From positions 1 to 5,366 of the forward strand of contig JAJZPP010000062.1 of assembly GCA_021811115.1 (NCBI GenBank): a stretch of 5,366 nt of DNA. The letters run 5' to 3'. This document shows, piece by piece, positions 1-5,276 of the stretch (position 1 is its first letter; each line of letters starts with the position of its first letter). Below the pieces are notes generated by a model. That model did not search any database. It was not told where the DNA came from and was given only the letters and a program-made list of their open reading frames with translations. The position numbers and the translations under genes are program-made. This DNA is from a bacterium. GTDB lineage: Bacteria > Chlamydiota > Chlamydiia > Chlamydiales > FEN-1388.

Positions 1-378
1 TTTCCCTTCGTGGAAAAGCGGTTGATTCCCATAGAGAATGGTGATGAGCCTGTAAAAGAGGATCCGTTGGGTCTCCCGCTCATTGCCTCCACCACTACTC
101 ACCAGGGCAGAAATATGCAGTTTTTTTGTGAGTGGGGAATGGGTAGGGGCTCGGTGGTGCTTGTTGCGATTGTGTTCTGGTTTTTCGCCTCCTGAGTGAT
201 GCGTGAACTCATTATCGGCCTTCTCTCCTATTTCTTCGTAAAGAGCTTCCGCGCGGCTTTGTACCGATTCCAGGAGAGCGGTGTGGAGCATAAAATCTTC
301 ATGGAGCTTTCCAAATTGGGACCAGCACAGCAGGGCCACAATGATGGAAAAGCCGACAGACCATGGCAGTAAACCCAT
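1..378 (-). CDS. Partial membrane-anchored protein at the gspK position of the pseudopilin operon
   Basis: The first 126 codons of a gene that runs off the left edge. It starts at an ATG two bases after the GspJ-like stop codon, so it belongs to the same operon and is probably translationally coupled; the ribosome site is weak. Residues 5-19 form one hydrophobic segment (WSVGFSIIVALLCWS), followed by a charged, probably helical stretch (about 23-60), a His/Lys/Arg-rich linker (60-85), then a folded-looking part with KLHISALVSS and RILFYRLITILYGNQPLF. There is no prepilin leader: no basic N-terminus and no Glu five residues into the hydrophobic segment. It is therefore not an ordinary GspK pseudopilin although it occupies that place. 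An inner-membrane anchor with a periplasmic domain is the likely topology. The hydrophobic segment plus an 'LYG' region vaguely recalls small conserved proteins that follow pseudopilin genes in chlamydiae, which is recollection only. The function is unknown. I am confident that it is a real gene. Confidence 0.8.
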   Translation of the reverse strand, partial: MGLLPWSVGFSIIVALLCWSQFGKLHEDFMLHTALLESVQSRAEALYEEIGEKADNEFTHHSGGEKPEHNRNKHHRAPTHSPLTKKLHISALVSSGGGNERETQRILFYRLITILYGNQPLFHEGK

Positions 379-380
379 AC

Positions 381-1019
381 CTAATTCTCTTTTGCCTGAA
401 TGGTTCCCAGTTCACTCAAGATGACACTGGTGATCTTTGTGGGGCTCTCCCTCCCCTTTTCCTGCACGATCGCTTGAATCACCGCCGGCAATCCTTTCCA
501 CGAGTCTGGCCAGATGGTTTGCCAATCTTTATCAACCTTTCCTGTTTTTTCATCCGGATCGTTGGGAGAGAGAGCAAACCGCCATGAGATCGACTCTACG
601 TTGCGCCAGAGGACCGTGGCGTATTCTTCTGTCTGCTTTAGCTGCTTCCGTGTGGGGTGGGCCCGTGTAACGAGCACAAGTTCGTGATCCTTATTCACGT
701 ACAGCACGGCGAGGACGACGCCGTTACGTTGTGCGTTGGCGTGGTAGCCGTTGTCAAAGACGAAGAGGAGTCTTTCCGCTATGTTTCCAGCGGCAGGGTC
801 CAACTGAAAGGGGTCTTCCTTGCCCCTGGTGATCTGACCCAGGACATGGCGCAAGGCGGCCACTTGCCGCTGGGAGAGCTGCCTCTCCTCGATTTTTTTT
901 TCAGTGTTATGGATCGTTTTTTGAAAGATGCGCATGGCTCCGCAGCATATCGCAATCAGGATGACGGTTAACACCCCCGCTATGAGCACTTCAAAGAGGA
1001 TGAAGCTGTTTCGTTTCAC
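381..1019 (-). CDS. gspJ: GspJ-like minor pseudopilin of a type II secretion system
   Basis: A minor pseudopilin of 212 residues, expected in the tip complex of the periplasmic pseudopilus. The start is GTG at 1019, whose GTGA overlaps the stop codon of the GspI-like gene by 4 bp. A strong AGGAGG lies 7 bases upstream, so this start is well supported and reinitiation is likely. The N-terminus MKRNS|FILFE is a class III prepilin signal: a short basic leader, cleavage before Phe6, Glu at mature position 5, then a hydrophobic helix to about residue 28. Residue -1 is Ser, not the usual Gly. GspJ-specific support comes from the paired tryptophans WRNVESISWRF (138-148) and the WPDSWKGLPAVIQAIV segment (170-185), which fits the 'W...LP.av.v.l' ending typical of GspJ. 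The length is within the family range. PilW-like proteins are the alternative, but gene order after G-H-I favours GspJ. Confidence 0.85.
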   Translation of the reverse strand: MKRNSFILFEVLIAGVLTVILIAICCGAMRIFQKTIHNTEKKIEERQLSQRQVAALRHVLGQITRGKEDPFQLDPAAGNIAERLLFVFDNGYHANAQRNGVVLAVLYVNKDHELVLVTRAHPTRKQLKQTEEYATVLWRNVESISWRFALSPNDPDEKTGKVDKDWQTIWPDSWKGLPAVIQAIVQEKGRESPTKITSVILSELGTIQAKEN

Positions 1020-1468
1020 TCCCGTTCCTCCTTGGCACTCTTGGTAGGTTTTCCCTTAGAGACACAGATCCTTGTGGATCGGATTGCAAAGGCTTTTGAA
1101 GTGCGATCCTTGACTGTGACAACCAGCTCGACTCTGGCAATCGTTGGGGTTTCTTTTGGGGCGTACTTTGGTGTGGCTTCTATTTCAACTTGGAATCGTT
1201 TCGAGTTCTTGTCATCGTTCTTTACTATTTGAAGCGAGTCGAAGTCGAGAGGGGTGATCAGGTATGAGGCGAGGAGATTAGAAAACTCCTCCTCAGCCTC
1301 CTCTTCCAAGGCAATTTGGGTTTGAAACTGATGGTAGAGATCCAGCGTCTCCCATCCCGAATTGATAAGGTATCCTATTACCATGCCGATGAGAATGATG
1401 GCGACGCACACTTCAACCAAGGCAAAAGAATGTCTTTTACCCCGACTTTGTACATTGTTATTCTTCAT
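1016..1468 (-). CDS. gspI: GspI-like minor pseudopilin
   Basis: A minor pseudopilin of 150 residues. A longer in-frame opening reaches 1636, but that extension is Pro/Arg-rich, overlaps the GspH-like gene in another frame and would put about 70 residues before the prepilin signal. The ATG at 1468 gives a normal leader. This start overlaps the upstream stop codon by 11 bp, and only a weak GAG-type ribosome site precedes it, so coupling to the upstream gene is likely. The leader MKNNNVQSRGKRHS is followed by FALVE (residues 15-19), with Glu at mature position 5 and a hydrophobic helix to about residue 36. Residue -1 is Ser. A very acidic stretch (EEEAEEE, about residues 54-60) follows. The C-terminal half has alternating hydrophobic residues suited to the small beta-sheet of minor pseudopilins. 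The I assignment rests on gene order and length. GspI normally initiates tip assembly with J and K. Confidence 0.75.
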   Translation of the reverse strand: MKNNNVQSRGKRHSFALVEVCVAIILIGMVIGYLINSGWETLDLYHQFQTQIALEEEAEEEFSNLLASYLITPLDFDSLQIVKNDDKNSKRFQVEIEATPKYAPKETPTIARVELVVTVKDRTSKAFAIRSTRICVSKGKPTKSAKEERE

Positions 1469-2105
1469 GGGTGTACTCGTTGGGGAAGGGAGGGTAGTCT
1501 GTTGCGGCGATGGCAAACCTTTCAAGGTCGAGGGCTCTTTTGGCCTTCGTGTTGCGTTTTGTGAGTGGATCGATCTCAGAAAAGGGGGCCTCAAAGGTAA
1601 TTTGGGGAATCTGTGGTTTGGTCCTCCCTGGAGCATGGATTAAATCAAACTCAGGCAGGTGGCTCCCCCATGCATTCTTTGCGTACACACCGGAGAGCCC
1701 TTCGTGGCCGAAGAATTGAAGTTCCAGTTCGGAGACCGATTGCCCATCCACGAGCACGTTTTGGACCCATTTCAAGTCTTTCAGTTGCTTACAGTTTTGT
1801 GTGACTCGTAACATCGTATCGCTATCCCCCCACAGGCTGAGGTACGCCTCCCATTGATTGTCATCATTTTTGTGGAGGACAACAGTGGTCACATGGATAT
1901 TCATCGCGGAGAAGCGGTACGCTTGGTGGCAGAGGTGCTGGATCCGGTCGCGCGAGTGAGTAAACTGGCTCTTTTTGTTGCGATCGGCCCCCGAAAGTAC
2001 CAACCCCCCTATCGTCGCAGAAAGGATCACCAGAGCTATGATGACTTCAACCAGCGAGATGGAGTGGTTAGTAACGACGCGGGGAGGAGGTTGTTTTTGG
2101 GTCAT
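1458..2105 (-). CDS. gspH: GspH-like minor pseudopilin
   Basis: A minor pseudopilin of 215 residues. The frame stays open to 2162, but the ATG at 2105 is preferred because it gives a 15-residue leader (MTQKQPPPRVVTNHS) before ISLVE, with Glu at mature position 5. The longer form would place 34 residues, including a hydrophobic stretch, before cleavage. The gene overlaps the end of the GspG-like gene by 38 bp. The only ribosome-site candidate is AAAGG very close to the ATG, so translation may depend on ribosomes finishing the G gene. The hydrophobic helix spans about residues 16-40. DGQSVSELELQFFGHEGLSG (about residues 119-138) fits the 'F.p.G.s.g' strand and loop characteristic of GspH/FimT-type pseudopilins. 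The C-terminal tail (about 165-215) is long and charged, longer than usual for GspH. Family membership is well supported. The H assignment rests on that motif and on position. Confidence 0.78.
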   Translation of the reverse strand: MTQKQPPPRVVTNHSISLVEVIIALVILSATIGGLVLSGADRNKKSQFTHSRDRIQHLCHQAYRFSAMNIHVTTVVLHKNDDNQWEAYLSLWGDSDTMLRVTQNCKQLKDLKWVQNVLVDGQSVSELELQFFGHEGLSGVYAKNAWGSHLPEFDLIHAPGRTKPQIPQITFEAPFSEIDPLTKRNTKAKRALDLERFAIAATDYPPFPNEYTHEE

Positions 2106-2502
2106 GGCCTTTATATTTAGTGAGAGCGTCAGAGGTAATGGAAACATGCCAATTATCCACATCTAAAGAAGGGACACTGATACTGAACAGTTTCCCCCAT
2201 CCATCGCGCATCATATCATCCGCTTTTTCTCCTGCTAACGGGGACTCATCGATGGCAGGTCTCCATGTCTCTATCTTATCTAGTGCCCCTGACTTGTTCT
2301 CGAGGATGGCGGGGTTTTCCATGATGTAGGTGGTAATGATCGCCTCAAGGCGGTGCATCCGTTGCTCTGTTTTGAATGCGTTTCCCTTCTCGAGCATGCG
2401 GCGGTAACTGACAGCCAGCACGCCCGTGATGGTGGCAATCAAAATCATGACGATAACCATCTCGATGAGGGTAACAGCGCGCCGTCGACGTTTGTTCTGC
2501 AT
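2068..2502 (-). CDS. gspG: GspG-like major pseudopilin
   Basis: The likely major subunit of the T2SS pseudopilus, 144 residues, a normal length for GspG. The start is the ATG at 2502, with GGGAGG 5 bases upstream. This is the best ribosome site in the operon, as expected for the most abundant subunit. The leader MQNKRRRRA carries four consecutive Arg and is followed by VTLIE (residues 10-14), with Glu at mature position 5 and a hydrophobic helix to about residue 31. Residue -1 is Ala rather than Gly, which is unusual. The helix continues through EQRMHRLEAIITTYIMENP. DGWG (100-103) corresponds to the DPWG motif of GspG, and DNWHVSITSDAL (116-127) matches the C-terminal 'yd..S.G.Dg' loop that binds calcium in studied homologues. 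Whether this copy binds calcium is inference. A type IV pilin is less likely because of the short C-terminus, the DPWG-like motif and the H-I-J genes that follow. Confidence 0.88.
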   Translation of the reverse strand: MQNKRRRRAVTLIEMVIVMILIATITGVLAVSYRRMLEKGNAFKTEQRMHRLEAIITTYIMENPAILENKSGALDKIETWRPAIDESPLAGEKADDMMRDGWGKLFSISVPSLDVDNWHVSITSDALTKYKGHDPKTTSSPRRY

Positions 2503-2527
2503 AGAAGCCTCCCTAAGTCTTTAGAAA

Positions 2528-2557
2528 ATTGTTACATGTGCCCGTGTCTGGAGTCAA
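2528..2557 (-). promoter_or_regulatory. Possible internal promoter for the pseudopilin genes
   Basis: Reading the minus strand, TTGACT (2557-2552) overlaps the stop codon of the coiled-coil gene. It lies 18 bases from AACAAT (2533-2528), which is preceded by TG one base upstream (extended -10, TGTAACAAT). The match to housekeeping-sigma consensus is 5/6 and 4/6. It sits in the only sizeable gap of the operon, just before the major-subunit gene, where an extra promoter would raise GspG above the coiled-coil protein. Short promoter matches arise by chance, so this is suggestive only. Confidence 0.3.
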
Positions 2558-3237
2558 GATGTTCCATCGTGGAGCGAGACAACCAACCGCTCGAGTTCTG
2601 CGATTCGGGCATCTTTTTTCGAACCTTCCGCATGCAACCGTTCCACTTCTGACGTCAGCTGTTTGTTAGCCTCATCTGATGTTTTTACGGCTCCGGCAAG
2701 TCGAAGGACCTCATCTTGCGATTTTTCGAGGAGTTTGGCGGTAGCAGCTCCAACTGCCAGCTGTAACGCTAAGGCAGAATTCAATTCCTGGATCCCGGCC
2801 TGCAGGTAGCGCACTTCCCCTCCTAAAACTTGCAGACTCGTATCTGATGAGCGCTGAGCCAGAGAGTCGATATTTTTTCTATAGACCTCTACTTGTCCCT
2901 GCAATTGTTGATTATCTCGGTTGATATCGTACACTTGACGAACGTAGCTAGCTACTAATTCTCTTTGTTGGCTCAGGTCTCCTCGGAGCACAATATTCTC
3001 ATCATTGAGCGTTTTAGTCTCGCTCAGTAATTGAGTGTTTTTTGTCTTGAGTACTGAAAGCTGATCGCGAAGAGTTCTGACTTCCGGGCCTCTAAAATGC
3101 AAAAAGATTTCTGAGAAGGTGGTCCAGACACGGTTCATCAATGACGACGGCTCTTTTTTGGGTATTTCTTGCGACGCTGGGAATGGGGGGGCTGAGGGCG
3201 ATACGTTGCCGACTGGTTGAGCTGTATCAGTTGCCAT
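2554..3237 (-). CDS. Coiled-coil protein of unknown function, first gene of the pseudopilin operon
   Basis: A protein of 227 residues that I do not recognise. The frame extends to 3282, but the ATG at 3237 is preferred because AGAGGTGA lies just upstream; the 15-residue extension has no comparable site. Residues 7-30 are Pro/Ser-rich and probably disordered. A short aromatic segment (VWTTFSEIFLHF, 37-48) could touch a membrane or partner but is too short and polar for a confident transmembrane helix. Two long coiled-coil stretches follow (about 52-125 and 140-222), rich in Leu, Gln, Glu and Lys in heptad-like spacing, with an Ala/Leu-rich stretch near 155-170. There is no signal peptide and no Cys, so a cytoplasmic location is likely. 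It precedes gspG by 51 bp in the same direction. This placement suggests, without proving, a role linked to the secretion apparatus, such as a scaffold, chaperone or substrate. It could instead be an unrelated gene read in the same unit. Confidence 0.8.
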   Translation of the reverse strand: MATDTAQPVGNVSPSAPPFPASQEIPKKEPSSLMNRVWTTFSEIFLHFRGPEVRTLRDQLSVLKTKNTQLLSETKTLNDENIVLRGDLSQQRELVASYVRQVYDINRDNQQLQGQVEVYRKNIDSLAQRSSDTSLQVLGGEVRYLQAGIQELNSALALQLAVGAATAKLLEKSQDEVLRLAGAVKTSDEANKQLTSEVERLHAEGSKKDARIAELERLVVSLHDGTS

Positions 3238-3280
3238 AACATCACCTCTTGATTGGATTGTTGAGGTCCTGCTTCTGTTC

Positions 3281-3310
3281 ACTATGGTCCCTAACCGCCT
3301 TTCCTTTCAA
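3281..3310 (-). promoter_or_regulatory. Possible promoter of the minus-strand operon
   Basis: On the minus strand, TTGAAA (3310-3305) is followed after 18 bases by CATAGT (3286-3281), each 4/6 or better to the housekeeping -35 and -10 boxes. It would give a leader of roughly 35-40 bases before the ATG at 3237. No other pair in the short upstream gap looked better. The match is modest and untested. Confidence 0.3.
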
Positions 3311-3353
3311 CTTTATTGAGTGCATGTCGGCTCTGTGCTACACTTACCTCTTT

Positions 3354-3382
3354 CTTACATATGTGTAATCTTATGTTATACT
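3354..3382 (+). promoter_or_regulatory. Possible extended -10 promoter for the plus-strand gene
   Basis: CTTACA (3354-3359, 4/6) is followed after 17 bases by TATACT (3377-3382, 5/6), with TG one base before the -10 box (TGTTATACT). Transcription would begin near 3389, inside the 58-bp palindrome and downstream of the first in-frame ATGs. If this promoter is the real one, the ATG starts at 3361 and 3373 cannot be used. A second, weaker candidate is TTGAGT (3316-3321), 17 bases, then TACACT (3339-3344), again with an extended TG; it would start near 3351 and allow the ATG at 3361. A 14-base near-palindrome (TTACATATGTGTAA, 3355-3368, 12 of 14 symmetric) lies between the boxes and could be an operator. 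Confidence 0.35.
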
Positions 3383-5244
3383 TCAGAGGCTCTTGCAAAA
3401 ATCATAAATTTTGCCTCAAAAGCGAGTTTTGCAAGGGCCTCTTTATATTGATATTCGCCATCGCTCCTCTCTTTTCTGCCGATCACACAGATCGGGAAAT
3501 TGCCAAGCAGTTTGAGCAGTTGGCATCCAACTCATTGGGCGTTCTCCCCCAACTCTCTCCGGATATTCGGGCACGTCGTATCGGCCCTGTGATCCAAAAG
3601 GTGAGCCTCTCCGATGATGGCGTCATGACAATCGAGCAAAATTTTATCTGTAAGTCGATAGATGGCAGCGAGAAGGTTCCTGGGAGGACTTTTCAGCGGT
3701 TTTACCTGTCAGATTTGCAGCAAAAAGCCCCTTCCTCTCAACGGTATGAGATCAACCGGCATGTCAATACGCTTACTATCATCTCAGGGAAAGGAAGCTG
3801 TGCTCTCTCCTTTGCTTCAGAAAGAGATTTGGACAAGGCTGAAAAGCTCTTCAAGACACTCATGATGCGAGCGCCCCAATCGCAGCGCGACCTGCAATCG
3901 CTCTCTGAACTAGCCAGGGCGTTTGGGTATACATACCTCGTGGTGGCTCCCAGAGCCCATTCACAAGGCGAGGCGTTTCGACTCCTACAAGGGCCCGAAC
4001 AATCCAGTTCGGTCGTCACCTGGCTCACCAAATGGTCTGCAGAGCGGGTTGAGGAGTTACTCGCAGAGTCGCGCCACGCCCTTCCCCTTTTGCTTTATGA
4101 TCTTTCCGTGCTTGATCACAGCTCGTTTTACACACAATCCGTTCCCTTCCTTTCTACCTTTTCCATTTGCAGCCTTGGCAACGAGCTGGACCAATCGATC
4201 ATGAGTGATGACATACCCTCCCTGAAGGTTTTTTTCAAAAGCGCCCCATTTGCAGGGGTCCGTTTTGATCGGTTGCCAGACCTCTCAACTCCAACAATGA
4301 TCTTCTGTAAACCATCTGAGAAGCACAAAATTCAAAAAGCCGCTGCGTCAAGCCTATCCACACAGGATCTCCAATGGGTTCAAGTAGGTGAAGGCGATGA
4401 TGAGGAGGCCTCACCAGCACAGGTGAGTTGTTGGTTGACGCCGCTGCAAGCCAATTCGGATGATCTGCTTCGCCACGTACTTCTCAACGAGCCTCTTCTC
4501 CCTTCGACTTTCGCTGGCCCTCTTTACAGGGAATTTCCCTTTCTGGAAACGCTCCTCCAATGCCCTGGAGCGTATCGAAAGGAGAATTCTATTGCAGAAG
4601 GAATTATTCTGACGACGACAGCGTTGTCAAAAAATCCTCATCTGTCAGCACAACCATTTCGTCTCCTGAAGATTGCCCTCTTCGCACATGAGCTTGGAGC
4701 CCCTTTTGGCTCATTCGATCAACTTGGCTATAACAGTTGGCCTCTGGCGCTTTGCGTTGCAGAAAAGGTCGGGCTTTCTGAGAATGAAATCAGACGGCTC
4801 AAGGCATTAATAGAGTCACCGCTTCCTTTCGACGAGAAGAAAAGAAAGCTCAGTGAGCCTCTTGCCTTTCTGGAAGAGGCTCGAACGGCGGACGCTCTCT
4901 GTCTTTCTGTAGGAGAGTGGCTTGATCTGAAGATCGCCTATTGGAAAGCGATCACGGCCCATTGGAAAAAGGTTCCTGAACAGGCCCAAGTGGCACTTGA
5001 TTTCCTGGCTCAAGTACGCCGGCAGTACACCTCTCTTTGTTCCTTCGGTATCCCCAGAGGCGTTGCGCTAGAAAAAGGGTGCGGCCTCAATTTTTCCTCC
5101 ATTTGGGAGGCTCGTGATTCCAAACATCGTGATGGCATGGTGTTGAAAAGACGACGAGACAAGTATGAACAGATGGTTGTGGAAGACCCGACCTCTTCAT
5201 GGAAGGGCCGTTTTTGGGAATGGCTTTCCCGAGAAACAGTCTAA
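3361..5244 (+). CDS. Large putatively exported protein with a degenerate HD-like segment
   Basis: About 627 residues; not a family I recognise. The frame is open from a TTG at 3316. I give the ATG at 3361 as a working start, with ATG 3373 as alternative; neither has a ribosome site. Residues 27-40 (GLFILIFAIAPLFS) are hydrophobic after a Lys/Cys-rich stretch and end in Ala40 before DHTDRE. This resembles a signal peptide, so periplasm, outer membrane or secretion is likely. The rest is soluble, with no other clear membrane segment. Residues about 409-515 resemble an HD-domain fold: FRLLKIALFAHELGAP matches the 'LK.AaLfHDiGkp' helix, VGLSENEIRRLKALI matches the following helices, and ARTADAL (507-513) matches the terminal Asp helix. 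His443 is kept, the HD Asp is Glu444, and Asp511 is kept, but the earlier His and the LI..H histidine are missing. Metal hydrolase activity is therefore doubtful. The C-terminus is basic (KRRRDK) and then Trp-rich. It is divergent from the pseudopilin operon; being a substrate of that system is an attractive but unproven idea. Confidence 0.82.
   Translation: MCNLMLYFRGSCKNHKFCLKSEFCKGLFILIFAIAPLFSADHTDREIAKQFEQLASNSLGVLPQLSPDIRARRIGPVIQKVSLSDDGVMTIEQNFICKSIDGSEKVPGRTFQRFYLSDLQQKAPSSQRYEINRHVNTLTIISGKGSCALSFASERDLDKAEKLFKTLMMRAPQSQRDLQSLSELARAFGYTYLVVAPRAHSQGEAFRLLQGPEQSSSVVTWLTKWSAERVEELLAESRHALPLLLYDLSVLDHSSFYTQSVPFLSTFSICSLGNELDQSIMSDDIPSLKVFFKSAPFAGVRFDRLPDLSTPTMIFCKPSEKHKIQKAAASSLSTQDLQWVQVGEGDDEEASPAQVSCWLTPLQANSDDLLRHVLLNEPLLPSTFAGPLYREFPFLETLLQCPGAYRKENSIAEGIILTTTALSKNPHLSAQPFRLLKIALFAHELGAPFGSFDQLGYNSWPLALCVAEKVGLSENEIRRLKALIESPLPFDEKKRKLSEPLAFLEEARTADALCLSVGEWLDLKIAYWKAITAHWKKVPEQAQVALDFLAQVRRQYTSLCSFGIPRGVALEKGCGLNFSSIWEARDSKHRDGMVLKRRRDKYEQMVVEDPTSSWKGRFWEWLSRETV
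3385..3442. repeat. 58-bp near-perfect palindrome, possible MITE-like element or 5' hairpin
   Basis: The left arm AGAGGCTCTTGCAAAA (3385-3400) is the reverse complement of the right arm TTTTGCAAGGGCCTCT (3427-3442) at 15 of 16 positions; the single mismatch would be a G-U pair in RNA. The 26-base centre is AT-rich. A competing inner pairing exists: GAGGC (3386-3390) with GCCTC (3413-3417) and AAAA (3397-3400) with TTTT (3409-3412). TTATA occurs on both sides, 5 bases before the left arm and directly after the right arm. The arms recall transposase-type inverted repeats with a 'cTTGCAAAA' end, as I remember them from several IS families, so a miniature element is plausible. It lies within the first codons of the exported-protein gene. 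Confidence 0.6.
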
Positions 5245-5268
5245 GGCCCCTAAGGCTATATCCTTTAG
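5241..5268. terminator. Weak hairpin after the exported-protein gene
   Basis: CTAAGG (5250-5255) can pair with CCTTTAG (5262-5268), with one bulged T and a 6-base loop. A second copy of CTAAGGC overlaps the stop codon (5241-5247), giving an alternative partner. No U-tract follows on either strand, so intrinsic termination is doubtful. A further inverted pair, GCGCCC (5268-5273) with GGGCGC (5298-5303), and the perfect 10-base palindrome GGGCGCGCCC (5298-5307), followed by CGTTTCTT, offer another weak candidate. Confidence 0.22.
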
Positions 5269-5276
5269 CGCCCGCC

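Noticed and set aside
10..195. Plus-strand open frame opposite the partial left-edge gene
   Set aside because: Antisense shadow of the minus-strand frame, which has tight operon spacing and protein-like composition; the plus product shows no recognisable features.
1469..1636. 56-residue N-terminal extension of the GspI-like protein
   Set aside because: It overlaps the GspH-like gene in another frame and would put the prepilin site about 70 residues in, far beyond a normal leader.
2106..2162. 19-residue extension of the GspH-like protein
   Set aside because: It lies wholly inside the GspG-like gene and adds a hydrophobic stretch before the cleavage site; the ATG at 2105 gives a standard leader.
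3377..3447. TTATA on both sides of the palindrome as a target-site duplication
   Set aside because: The left copy ends 4 bases before the left arm while the right copy abuts the right arm, so the spacing is not symmetric; in AT-rich promoter DNA this may be chance.
3738..4420. Minus-strand open frames opposite the exported-protein gene
   Set aside because: Short, fragmented and Arg/Ser/Cys-rich, typical of antisense shadows; the plus frame is continuous for over 600 codons.
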